DNA from: Saprospiraceae bacterium | GTDB taxonomy: Bacteria > Bacteroidota > Bacteroidia > Chitinophagales > Saprospiraceae | Direction of reading: 5' to 3' | Assembly (NCBI GenBank): GCA_016717145.1 | Contig: JADKGD010000017.1 | Coordinates: forward strand, 1-64,000 | Length of the DNA: 64,000 bases | Shown: positions 20,233-28,621 of the stretch, one piece after another | Numbering within the stretch: the stretch's first letter is position 1 | Layout: every line of letters begins with the position of its first letter | The notes under the pieces: generated by a model | What the model was told of the DNA's origin: nothing | What the model saw: the letters and a program-made list of their open reading frames with translations, nothing else | The model's database searches: none | Program-made: the position numbers and the translations under genes

Positions 20233-21465
20233 ATGCCGGCATCGTACTCTCTTTATGAACTCAATGAATATATACGAAGAGTTCTGGCACTCAACTTTAC
20301 GGAACCGATATGGGTTAATTGCGAAATTGCCCAGATTAAAGAAGTCAGGGGTAATGTGTACCTTGACCTTATACACCATGACGAAAAAACCAATGAAATT
20401 ACGGCACAAATTTCAGCAAATATTTGGTATAAATCGTTTTTGTTTCTCAAAAACAAATTAGGAGATTTGCTTCCTTCATTACTTAAAGAAGGAACGCATG
20501 TCATGATGAAAGTTCAGGTAGAATTTAATGAAAGATATGGATTAAAATTAATCATTGAGGATATTGATCCGTCTTTTACCATTGGGCAGATGGAAATGAA
20601 CAGACAAAAGATATTACAAAAGTTATCAAATGAAGGGTTATTAGAGATAAACAAGCGGAGAAAGTTGTCGACTGTTATCAGTCGGGTTGCTGTCATTTCA
20701 TCACCGGGAGCTGCCGGATATATAGATTTTGAGAGCCACATCCGAACCAATTCGTATGGATATGTCATCGACATTACCATGTTTCAGGTAGCGTTGCAGG
20801 GACAAAATACTGAACGGGAAGTATGCCATGCATTTGACCTTATTGATGAACAATATGAGCTGTATGATTGTGTCATTATTATCAGAGGAGGAGGCTCAAA
20901 ACTGGACTTGTCAGGATTTGATAGTTTTAATATTGGGGCAAAAATCAGTAAATGTAAATTACCGGTTATTACCGGTATAGGACATGATGTTGATTCTACG
21001 GTGGCAGATGTTGTTGCTTTTCAATCCTTAAAAACACCTACTGCTGTAGCTGATTACGTTATCGAGCATAATTTTAATTTTGAATCAAAAATACTCGAGT
21101 TGACATATTGGATAGGCCAGATGGCAAAACAGCTATTCAGACAAAAAGAATTGGGATTAAATCAAGTCATCCAAATTTTAAAACTTTTGCCCTCAGAGAT
21201 CATTCGGAAACAAAAATCAGATATCGCCAATGTTCACCTAAATATTTCGTTTGCAGTTACGAATCTAATCCAAAGACATAAAGAAAAATTAATAAGTATT
21301 GATCATCAACTTCAATTGATGGATCCCAAAAATATATTAAAACGTGGCTTCAGTATAGTGAGACAGGATGGAAAAATTATAAAACGACGTTTTGAACTTG
21401 CAAAGAAACATGAAGTGGAGATAGAATTTTATGATGGCCAAATAAAAATTAAACAAAATGAGTAA
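20233..21465 (+). CDS. xseA: Exodeoxyribonuclease VII large subunit
   Basis: 410 residues. An N-terminal OB-fold (SYSLYELNEYIRRVLALNF, IWVNCEIAQIKEVRGNVYLD) precedes the catalytic domain, which shows VAVISSPGAAGYIDF, IIIRGGGSKLDLSGFDS and ITGIGHDVDSTVADVVA. A coiled-coil region follows, and a C-terminal strand with LKRGFSIVRQDGKII. It degrades single-stranded DNA with XseB in repair. Its stop overlaps the start of xseB by 8 bases. Confidence 0.95.
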   Translation: MPASYSLYELNEYIRRVLALNFTEPIWVNCEIAQIKEVRGNVYLDLIHHDEKTNEITAQISANIWYKSFLFLKNKLGDLLPSLLKEGTHVMMKVQVEFNERYGLKLIIEDIDPSFTIGQMEMNRQKILQKLSNEGLLEINKRRKLSTVISRVAVISSPGAAGYIDFESHIRTNSYGYVIDITMFQVALQGQNTEREVCHAFDLIDEQYELYDCVIIIRGGGSKLDLSGFDSFNIGAKISKCKLPVITGIGHDVDSTVADVVAFQSLKTPTAVADYVIEHNFNFESKILELTYWIGQMAKQLFRQKELGLNQVIQILKLLPSEIIRKQKSDIANVHLNISFAVTNLIQRHKEKLISIDHQLQLMDPKNILKRGFSIVRQDGKIIKRRFELAKKHEVEIEFYDGQIKIKQNE

Positions 21466-21649
21466 AAAAATGACATATGATACAGCATATGCTGAATTGA
21501 ATGAAATCCTAACTTCGCTGCAGACAGAAGATTCCGGACTTGATCATTTGAGTGAAAAACTTAAAAAGGCGGTTGAACTTTCAGAATTTTGTAAAACTAA
21601 ACTAAGATCTATTGAATCAGATATTGAAAAAATAAGTCCATCAGAGTAG
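21458..21649 (+). CDS. xseB: Exodeoxyribonuclease VII small subunit
   Basis: 63 residues, typical for XseB. The sequence TYDTAYAELNEILTSLQTED and the following LSEKLKKAVELSEFCKTKLR form the expected pair of helices. It overlaps xseA and is translationally coupled to it. Confidence 0.9.
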   Translation: MSKKMTYDTAYAELNEILTSLQTEDSGLDHLSEKLKKAVELSEFCKTKLRSIESDIEKISPSE

Positions 21650-21680
21650 GCCGCAAATAATGATACTCATTAAGTATTCA

Positions 21681-23354
21681 TCAGGAGAGACCGGTTATTT
21701 TACCATCATCATCAATATCAATATGCTCAGCACTTGGAATCACGGGCAATCCAGGCATCCGCATGACATCTCCAAGTAACGGAATGACAAATTCAGCTCC
21801 CCCCGCATATTCAAATTCTCTGACAGTTACCTTAAATCCTGATGGTCTGCCAATTTTCTTTTCATCATCCGTAAAACTAGCAGGTGTTTTTACCATACAA
21901 ACCGGAAACTCATTAAAGCCCAGTTTTGTAATTTGAGCAATTTGTGTTTTTGCTTTAGAAGAATACTCCACACCATCAGCACCGTAAATTTCCATAGCTA
22001 TGGTTTTAATTTTGTGCTCTATCGAATCTGAAAGCTGATATAATGGTTTAAAATTGTTTTCACCTTTTTCTACACTCTCAACAATTGCAGTAGCCAGTTC
22101 TGATGAACCTTTTCCACCTTCTGCAAAGGAAGTACTGACAATAGCCTTAGTACCTTTTGTTTGACAAAGCATTTTAACAATGTCATATTCCTCTGCTGTA
22201 TCTGTAGGGAAAGCATTTATGGCTACAATAGGGTTTAGACCAAATTTTTTTACATTCTCAATATGTTTTTCCAGATTGCAAAATCCTTTTTTTACAGCCT
22301 CAGGATTGGATTCAGTCAAAAAGTCTTTATGTACCCCGCCATGATGTTTTAGTGCCCTGATTGTAGCGACAACGACTACACCATCAGGTTTGAGGCCAGA
22401 AGAAATACATTTGATATGAAGAAATTTTTCAGCACCTAAATCAGCGCCAAAACCTGCTTCAGTTACCACGTATTCACCCAGAGAAAGGCCTGTCCGTGTA
22501 GCGATGACTGTATTGGTACCTTGCGCAATGCTTGCAAATGGGCCTCCATGTAAAATGGCAGGATTACCTTCCAGCGTTTGAACCAGATTTGGTTTAATAG
22601 CATCTTTAAGAAGGACTGCCATCGCACCCACAGCTTTAAGGTCTCTGGCAAATATGGGTTTTCCTTCAAAGGTCTGACCTATATAAATATTGCCAAGTCT
22701 TCTTTTAAGGTCTCTTAAATCATTTGCAAGACAAAGTATGGCCATAACTTCTGAGGCTGGGGTAATGTTAAATCCATCTTCACGCATAATGCCATTTGCC
22801 TTGCCACCTATGCCGATGATGATCTGACGAAGCGATCTGTCATTCATGTCCATTACACGTTTCCAGGCAACGGTACGAGGATCAATATTAAGGTTATTTT
22901 GTTTATTCTGAATGTTATTATCTATCAATGCAGAAAGTAGATTGTTGGCTTTTTCAATAGCGGAGAAGTCACCGGTAAAATGAAGATTGATGTCTTCCAT
23001 AGGTATTACCTGAGAATATCCACCACCGGCAGCTCCACCTTTGACTCCGAAAACAGGGCCAAGAGAAGGTTCTCTAAGTACAGCAATTGCCTTTTTCCCG
23101 TTATAATTCAGACCATCTGCCAAACCTATTGTCATGGTGGTTTTCCCTTCACCATATTTAGTTGGAGAAAGCGCAGTTACCAGAATTAATTTACCTTTTG
23201 GATTTTCTTTTTGTAAAGATAATGGCAACTTCGCTTTATATTTACCATAATATTCCAGATCATCTTCAGGAATATTTATGGTGGCTGCAATAACTTTGAT
23301 ATGTTTTATATCTGCATGCTGAGCAATGTCGATGTCGCTTGGAATGGTAGGCAT
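21681..23354 (-). CDS. fhs: Formate--tetrahydrofolate ligase
   Basis: 557 residues, the normal length. The P-loop region is SPTKYGEGKTTMTIGLADGL. Other family blocks are FGVKGGAAGGGYSQVIPMED, HLHFTGDFSAI-like (INLHFTGDFSAIEKANNLL) and the C-terminal PAEHIDI-like SAEHIDIDDDG. It makes 10-formyl-THF from formate, THF and ATP. It converges with xseB. No folate genes are adjacent. Confidence 0.95.
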   Translation of the reverse strand: MPTIPSDIDIAQHADIKHIKVIAATINIPEDDLEYYGKYKAKLPLSLQKENPKGKLILVTALSPTKYGEGKTTMTIGLADGLNYNGKKAIAVLREPSLGPVFGVKGGAAGGGYSQVIPMEDINLHFTGDFSAIEKANNLLSALIDNNIQNKQNNLNIDPRTVAWKRVMDMNDRSLRQIIIGIGGKANGIMREDGFNITPASEVMAILCLANDLRDLKRRLGNIYIGQTFEGKPIFARDLKAVGAMAVLLKDAIKPNLVQTLEGNPAILHGGPFASIAQGTNTVIATRTGLSLGEYVVTEAGFGADLGAEKFLHIKCISSGLKPDGVVVVATIRALKHHGGVHKDFLTESNPEAVKKGFCNLEKHIENVKKFGLNPIVAINAFPTDTAEEYDIVKMLCQTKGTKAIVSTSFAEGGKGSSELATAIVESVEKGENNFKPLYQLSDSIEHKIKTIAMEIYGADGVEYSSKAKTQIAQITKLGFNEFPVCMVKTPASFTDDEKKIGRPSGFKVTVREFEYAGGAEFVIPLLGDVMRMPGLPVIPSAEHIDIDDDGKITGLS

Positions 23355-23449
23355 AATATTTTGATTAGGTGCGCAAATATCCGAATTATTATGAAATTAT
23401 TGACAAATATTTTTAGTGACTAATCTCACAGCGACGTCCTATAAAAGTA

Positions 23450-23482
23450 AAGGAGGTTGAGTCTTTTAGATTCAACCTCCTT
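23450..23482 (-). terminator. Intrinsic terminator after the haloperoxidase-like gene
   Basis: An 11-bp perfect stem AAGGAGGTTGA / TCAACCTCCTT with an 11-base loop that can pair further. On the minus strand it is followed by a T-rich stretch. It sits 27 bases past the stop at 23509. Confidence 0.8.
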
Positions 23483-23508
23483 CAGAGTAATTTTTATATA
23501 ATTGCGTT

Positions 23509-24894
23509 CTATTTTTTCCAGGGAAGATTGTGGGTCGCTCTTCCTATTTCTTTACCGTATCTTACGCCTTCTTCACAATCCATTCTAAAGTGTACACCCA
23601 GGGGAACTCTTGACCACCCATTTTCATTCGCCATCTCCTCAAAACTGGAGAATGTTCTTGGTGTACCTTCAAATCCAGTTGCGTTTTTGTGACAATTGTC
23701 CGTCATACTATAGTTATAGCCAAATATGTAGCCCAATGCTTCTGCACCTGCAGCACCCATTGTAGAATGCCCGGATGGATATGCTGGAAATGATGGAGAA
23801 ATACCTGCATCACCAGTCAATGGATTGTAAAGTGCTGGTTCCCATGTAGGGTCGATTACTCTTTTAATATATGACTCCGGTCTTTCAACATTGTAATAAT
23901 ATTTTGAATTCCAACAAGCTATCCCGGCATCATTACTTGAAACACCTACCAATGCAGTCATAAATACTGCAGTCTCCAGATTACTTTTTTCAAGTTTTAA
24001 AACCTGATTTCCTATAGCAAGAAATCTTACACCAGGACTGAATGTAAGTCCGACAAGGTCATCACTCCAAAATTCGCCAATCCACTCCCCTTCATATGAT
24101 AAGGTCGGTGTATTTTGTGCATAAACTTCTACAGCCTGAGCATACAAATGAGACTTGGAATCTGCGCTGTATACGATGGGTGGCCGACAAACTCTCAAAT
24201 CTTCTTTGATGGCTAAAGTTCTCGCTTTACCCCAAACTCCTCCCATTGGTTTGCCGGGACCTGGTACTGTTGGTAACCAGTCTCCGTCCTTTTTATATTT
24301 TGTTGTCCAATCATATCCTTGAAATGGATCAAGGTAGTGATCATGACCGACAGCATCAGTTTTTGACCAGTTCCAAACTGCCTCAGCAACATCTTTACCT
24401 CTAAGTACAGATCTGTCATATACTTCCTGAGGAACTTCAGACTTATATTTTTCATAAAACCTTTTGGCTGTATTTGCCATCAATTCCTGATTTTCTGCAT
24501 TTGCTTTGACAAAAAATTTGGGCATTAGATAATCATAACTGGCATTGATAACCAATGGCCAGCAATATTCTTTATTTGCGTCAGCAACAGGAATATTGAA
24601 CCCGGACCAATATTGGTTAAAAGAATTAAAATCAGGCATTCCTGAGATAGATGCTTCATACGCAGACAAGCCTAAGTATGCTACTGCCCTGGGTGCAGGT
24701 CCCGGTCGATATCCTGCGGCATATTTTTCAACTGCTAAAAAAGTTTCGTTCCATTCGAATATAACATCGTTATTATAGTCTGATACATTTTTTAATGTGG
24801 TCGTTTCATCGCCTGAGACTATATCTTTTTTGCAGGAAGAAATAAAAATTGTTAAAATAAACAATCCAATAAAAGATTTTAATGTTCGATTCAT
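23509..24894 (-). CDS. Vanadium haloperoxidase / PAP2-family lipoprotein (paralogue A)
   Basis: 461 residues from the ATG at 24894; the frame to 25005 is an extension. A lipoprotein signal MNRTLKSFIGLFILTIFISSC puts it in the envelope. The three PAP2/haloperoxidase motifs are intact: K-x6-RP (KYYYNVERPESYI), PSGH (PSFPAYPSGHSTMG) and SR-x5-H-x3-D (WSRVPLGVHFRMD). These residues bind vanadate or phosphate. Either haloperoxidase or acid phosphatase activity is possible, and sequence alone does not decide. It is divergent from a two-component system whose other side carries a paralogue. Confidence 0.85.
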   Translation of the reverse strand: MNRTLKSFIGLFILTIFISSCKKDIVSGDETTTLKNVSDYNNDVIFEWNETFLAVEKYAAGYRPGPAPRAVAYLGLSAYEASISGMPDFNSFNQYWSGFNIPVADANKEYCWPLVINASYDYLMPKFFVKANAENQELMANTAKRFYEKYKSEVPQEVYDRSVLRGKDVAEAVWNWSKTDAVGHDHYLDPFQGYDWTTKYKKDGDWLPTVPGPGKPMGGVWGKARTLAIKEDLRVCRPPIVYSADSKSHLYAQAVEVYAQNTPTLSYEGEWIGEFWSDDLVGLTFSPGVRFLAIGNQVLKLEKSNLETAVFMTALVGVSSNDAGIACWNSKYYYNVERPESYIKRVIDPTWEPALYNPLTGDAGISPSFPAYPSGHSTMGAAGAEALGYIFGYNYSMTDNCHKNATGFEGTPRTFSSFEEMANENGWSRVPLGVHFRMDCEEGVRYGKEIGRATHNLPWKK

Positions 24895-24930
24895 AAGAAT
24901 AAAATTAGGATTAAGGAATAAAAACAGTTG

Positions 24931-24938
24931 CAAAAGTA
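24931..24938 (-). promoter_or_regulatory. -7 box of paralogue A promoter
   Basis: TACTTTTG on the minus strand fits TAnnTTTG and places the transcript start about 33 bases before the ATG at 24894, supporting that start over 25005. No clear TTTG -33 box is seen. Confidence 0.5.
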
Positions 24939-25060
24939 GGGCCCCCGAAATGATTTTTGGGTTATATTTTCTTAGAATTTTATTAGAAATCAAATAACTT
25001 CTCAATATATATGGAAATACGTTATATATTTACTTCGTTTTTAATGACTTAAGTACTGAA

Positions 25061-25738
25061 ATGCATATTCTTTTAGTTGAAGATCAGGTAAGTATGATAC
25101 ATTCCCTCAAACAGGGATTGGAGGAAAATGGGCTGAAGGTCGATATCGCTGACAATGGAATAGCTGGTAAAGAACTTGCGATCAAAAACAAATATAATGT
25201 AATCATATTGGATGTAATGATGCCTGGACTGAATGGCATTGAACTTTGTCAAAGCCTAAGATCTGTAGGTAATAGTGTACCGATATTGATGATTTCAGCT
25301 TTAGACGCTGTGGATGATAAAATATTAGGCCTTAATGCGGGTGCGGATGATTATTTGGCAAAACCTTTTGAATTTTTTGAATTTTTGGCCCGGATCAAGG
25401 CTCTTGAAAGACGAAATAATATTAATTACCAGGCAAGTAAAATTAAAGTCATTGACGATCTGGAAATTAATTTTGATAATAAGACGGTCTACAGAAACAA
25501 AATAAATATTGATCTTACACCAAAGGAATTCAGACTCCTCGAATTTTTTGTTCAAAATGAAGACAAGGTTTTATCTAAAAATTTAATTGCCGATAAAGTA
25601 TGGGACATTGACTTTGATATGGGAACAAATGTTGTTGAAGTGTACGTAAATTATTTAAGGAATAAATTGGACAAAGGTTATGATAAAAAACTAATTCACA
25701 CTAAATTTGGCATCGGATATATATTTAATCCGAAATAG
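25061..25738 (+). CDS. OmpR/CopR-family response regulator
   Basis: 225 residues. The receiver domain has the acidic pair E7-D8, phospho-acceptor D51 (IILDVMMPG) and conserved Lys in DDYLAKPFEFFEF. The winged-helix output domain (about 130-225) has LTPKEFRLLEFFVQNEDKVL and the end VYVNYLRNKLDKG with IHTKFGIGYIF. It is followed one base later by its kinase. Its likely targets are the flanking haloperoxidase-like genes. Confidence 0.95.
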   Translation: MHILLVEDQVSMIHSLKQGLEENGLKVDIADNGIAGKELAIKNKYNVIILDVMMPGLNGIELCQSLRSVGNSVPILMISALDAVDDKILGLNAGADDYLAKPFEFFEFLARIKALERRNNINYQASKIKVIDDLEINFDNKTVYRNKINIDLTPKEFRLLEFFVQNEDKVLSKNLIADKVWDIDFDMGTNVVEVYVNYLRNKLDKGYDKKLIHTKFGIGYIFNPK

Positions 25739-25739
25739 C

Positions 25740-27104
25740 ATGCAGATACGAACAAGACTGACTTTGTGGTTTATTTTTGTCACCACATTATTATTATTAC
25801 TATCGTTCATCTTTATTTATATAAATTTTAGCAACAGTGTAAAGGCAGAATTTTATAAAACTTTGCAGACTAAAGCATTGATGACTGTGGCAATGCTGGT
25901 AAAAGATAACCATAATTTTGAAAGACAAGATGAACAGCATATCGATGACGAAAATATTTTACCAACAAAGGAAAATGTAATTGTTTATGATGCAGCGTTA
26001 AAAAATCTTTTTTCATTTAATAAAGGCGATGACATATCTGAGTCAACATTGCGAACTATTCAACAAAAGGGCGAACTGCGATTTCGTATTGGACAATACG
26101 ACGCAATAGGCATTAATTATACTACCAGTTTTGGAAAACAACTTATTATTATTTCTAAAGGCATGTTTTTATCTGATGAGTTATTGAGACTGGCTCAAAT
26201 TATGATAATTACCTTTCTTTTGTTTTTGACTTTGACAGCTTACGGGGGTTTTTATTTTGCAGGAAAGGCGCTTCAACCCATCACCAATACTATGAATGAG
26301 CTTGATGGCATACTACCCAAAGATTTATCTAACAGGCTTAGAGTTGATGAAAATAAAGATGAATTAGCCCGACTTTCATTGACTTTCAATAGGCTTTTGG
26401 ATAGATTGGAAGAAGCTTTCAATATTCAAAAAGGATTTTTATCCAATGTGGCTCACGAGTTGCGTAATCCACTTGCATCCATCATTTCCGGAATACAGGT
26501 CAATCTTTCAAAAGAAAGGTCAACTGAAGAGTACAAACAATGCCTGCATTCAGTTTTGGAAGATGCCACTGATCTTGAACATACTTCCACACACCTATTG
26601 GAGCTTGCACGAATTTCATCCAAATCTGATACAATATTATTTGGAAAGACCAGGCTTGATGAGATCATCTGGCAGTCCAAAGCAATAGTAAGAAAATCAA
26701 ATCCAGGGTATAGTTTTAAGTTTGAAATTGATGAGTTGCCCGAAGAGTCTGACAAACTAATGATTAATGCAAATGAAGCATTACTTAAAACAGCAATTGT
26801 AAATTTGTTAGAAAATGCATGTAAATTTTCACCTGATCACAAGGCAATTATAAAATTATCCGTTTTGAAAAATAATATGCTATCACTGGAAATAAAGGAC
26901 ACCGCACCTCTAATACCTGAATCAGAAAAGGAACAAATTTTTAAACCATTTTACAGGATGAGTGCCACAAGCAAATTTAAGGGTACCGGTATAGGACTAT
27001 CACTTGTGGCAAGCATTATTAAAATTCATGATGCACGGTTGGAAGTAAAAGATAATGCGGAGAAGGGCAATATTTTTACCATTTTGTTTAAGATGAGTAT
27101 ATAA
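25740..27104 (+). CDS. Sensor histidine kinase
   Basis: 454 residues from the ATG at 25740 (the frame opens earlier at 25707, inside the regulator gene). Two membrane helices (about 10-30 and 155-180) bound a sensor domain of about 120 residues with no recognised ligand motif. A HAMP region follows, then the H-box NVAHELRNPLASI with His239, N-box LLENACKFSPDHKAI, and G-box KGTGIGLSLVASIIKIH. The D-box DTAPLIPES is atypical (the usual DxGxG is missing). It phosphorylates the adjacent regulator. Confidence 0.93.
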   Translation: MQIRTRLTLWFIFVTTLLLLLSFIFIYINFSNSVKAEFYKTLQTKALMTVAMLVKDNHNFERQDEQHIDDENILPTKENVIVYDAALKNLFSFNKGDDISESTLRTIQQKGELRFRIGQYDAIGINYTTSFGKQLIIISKGMFLSDELLRLAQIMIITFLLFLTLTAYGGFYFAGKALQPITNTMNELDGILPKDLSNRLRVDENKDELARLSLTFNRLLDRLEEAFNIQKGFLSNVAHELRNPLASIISGIQVNLSKERSTEEYKQCLHSVLEDATDLEHTSTHLLELARISSKSDTILFGKTRLDEIIWQSKAIVRKSNPGYSFKFEIDELPEESDKLMINANEALLKTAIVNLLENACKFSPDHKAIIKLSVLKNNMLSLEIKDTAPLIPESEKEQIFKPFYRMSATSKFKGTGIGLSLVASIIKIHDARLEVKDNAEKGNIFTILFKMSI

Positions 27105-27145
27105 ATACTAATACAATTCTAATTTTTTGTATATTTTAATTAGTG

Positions 27146-27153
27146 TAATTTTG
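27146..27153 (+). promoter_or_regulatory. -7 box upstream of paralogue B
   Basis: TAATTTTG predicts a transcript start near 27157. This places the frame's first GTG (27158) at or next to the start site, so the ATG pair at 27209/27212 with its signal peptide is the likelier translation start. Confidence 0.45.
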
Positions 27154-27211
27154 TGCTGTGATAAACGCAAACCATACAAATAAAATATTAAGCAAGTTTT
27201 TGTTAGCGATG

Positions 27212-28477
27212 ATGAAGATTAGTGTGTTAATATTTTTCCTGCTTTTTTTTGCATTTTTTAACCCTGTGAAGAGTAGATCAGACAATTATGACAATGAATT
27301 AAAGTCAATTGTTATTCAATGGTACGCTCTTTATCTTGACTTGGAACAAAGTGATGTATCGGCTTATCCGGTGGTATCATCCGAAAGACTTGCTGAAATG
27401 GGAATTGGTGGCTATCAGGCAATATTTTCAGGTCATGAACTAAACTATAAAAATCACTCTTCACTTTTTGTTTTGAATAATGTGTATAGTTTTTTGTTGC
27501 TTAAATATTATAAAATTCAGAATAAATCTTCTGAACTGAAAATACTTAAACTTCATGAGGATATCGAAAATTCTTTAATAAAGTCAGTCATATTGAATAA
27601 TGACGAAACAAGTAAAGCGATCAAAATTTGTGCCCAGGCAGAGAAGGTTTTGTGTGGGTTTTCGGATCAAAGGCCAGTAAATCATGAAATAAATAAAATT
27701 ACTGAAAAATATATTTTCAAATCTACAAATCCAATTTTACCAAATTGGGGTGAAAAAAACACCATTATAACCAGAAAAAACAAATCATATTGTACGTCAC
27801 CTTATCATAATGCCACATCGTTTGAAAATGCAATATTTGATGATGCTTTAGCTATATATACCTTATCTATGAATCTGTCAAAGGAAGACATTTGGGTTGC
27901 CGAATTCTGGAGTGATGATGTGCGTGGTTTAACTTTTTCTCCTTCCAGCAGATGGATCTCAATTTCTAATCAAATAGTAACAAAAAAAGAAATAGGCGCT
28001 CAGGATCTAATGACCTTATACCTTAAACTGGGAGTTGGATTGTATGATGCCGGTATCATCTGTTGGCAGGAAAAATATACTTATATGCTGGGGAGGCCTG
28101 AAAGCTATATAAAGGCCAATATTTCGAAATCATGGGAACCTTTGCACGCCACACCTTCTTTCCCATCTTATCCATCAGGACATGCAGTTTTTGGCGCTGT
28201 GGCTTCCAACATACTTGAGGCACAGTTTGGAGCGTACTTTTCAGTCGTTGACAAAAGCCATGCTTCCAGAATTGAATTTGAGGGTAAAGAGCGTACTTTT
28301 CATTCATTCCGGGAAATGGCTCAGGAAAATGCATATTCAAGAATGCTTCTTGGCGTTCATTTTAAAGAAGATTGTGATAAAGGGTTAAAATTAGGGTATG
28401 AAATTTCTAAGATAATTATTAATACACCTACAGATGAGTTGACAGGAAATGTCATGGAATCAGTTTGCAAATTATAA
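27212..28477 (+). CDS. Vanadium haloperoxidase / PAP2-family secreted protein (paralogue B)
   Basis: About 421 residues. The chosen start gives signal peptide MKISVLIFFLLFFAFF; 27209 is equivalent. Motifs match those of paralogue A: K-x6-RP (KYTYMLGRPESYI), PSFPSYPSGHAVFG and YSRMLLGVHFKED. The block FWSDDVRGLTFSPSSRW corresponds to FWSDDLVGLTFSPGVRF in paralogue A. The N-terminal half is more diverged and there is no lipobox Cys. It lies downstream of the two-component genes on the same strand and may be partly co-transcribed with them. Confidence 0.82.
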   Translation: MKISVLIFFLLFFAFFNPVKSRSDNYDNELKSIVIQWYALYLDLEQSDVSAYPVVSSERLAEMGIGGYQAIFSGHELNYKNHSSLFVLNNVYSFLLLKYYKIQNKSSELKILKLHEDIENSLIKSVILNNDETSKAIKICAQAEKVLCGFSDQRPVNHEINKITEKYIFKSTNPILPNWGEKNTIITRKNKSYCTSPYHNATSFENAIFDDALAIYTLSMNLSKEDIWVAEFWSDDVRGLTFSPSSRWISISNQIVTKKEIGAQDLMTLYLKLGVGLYDAGIICWQEKYTYMLGRPESYIKANISKSWEPLHATPSFPSYPSGHAVFGAVASNILEAQFGAYFSVVDKSHASRIEFEGKERTFHSFREMAQENAYSRMLLGVHFKEDCDKGLKLGYEISKIIINTPTDELTGNVMESVCKL

Positions 28478-28589
28478 TTTTTAAAACAGATTCAGCTCTT
28501 CATTTGAAAGCTATTGCAAAAGGCACAAAATTCACTTTTTGATCCTTGTAGAAAGCCATCTTATGCTTCATTAACATAAAAATTAATAT

Positions 28590-28597
28590 TACTTTTG
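28590..28597 (+). promoter_or_regulatory. -7 box of the TMTC-like gene
   Basis: TACTTTTG fits TAnnTTTG. The predicted transcript start near 28601 supports the ATG at 28622 over the upstream TTG at 28595. The -33 box is not clear. Confidence 0.45.
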
Positions 28598-28621
28598 CCC
28601 AACAAAGTAGTATTCAGCACC

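Noticed and set aside
23509..24894. Naming the gene a bromo- or chloroperoxidase
   Set aside because: The motifs are shared by vanadium haloperoxidases and PAP2 phosphatases; sequence by eye does not separate them.
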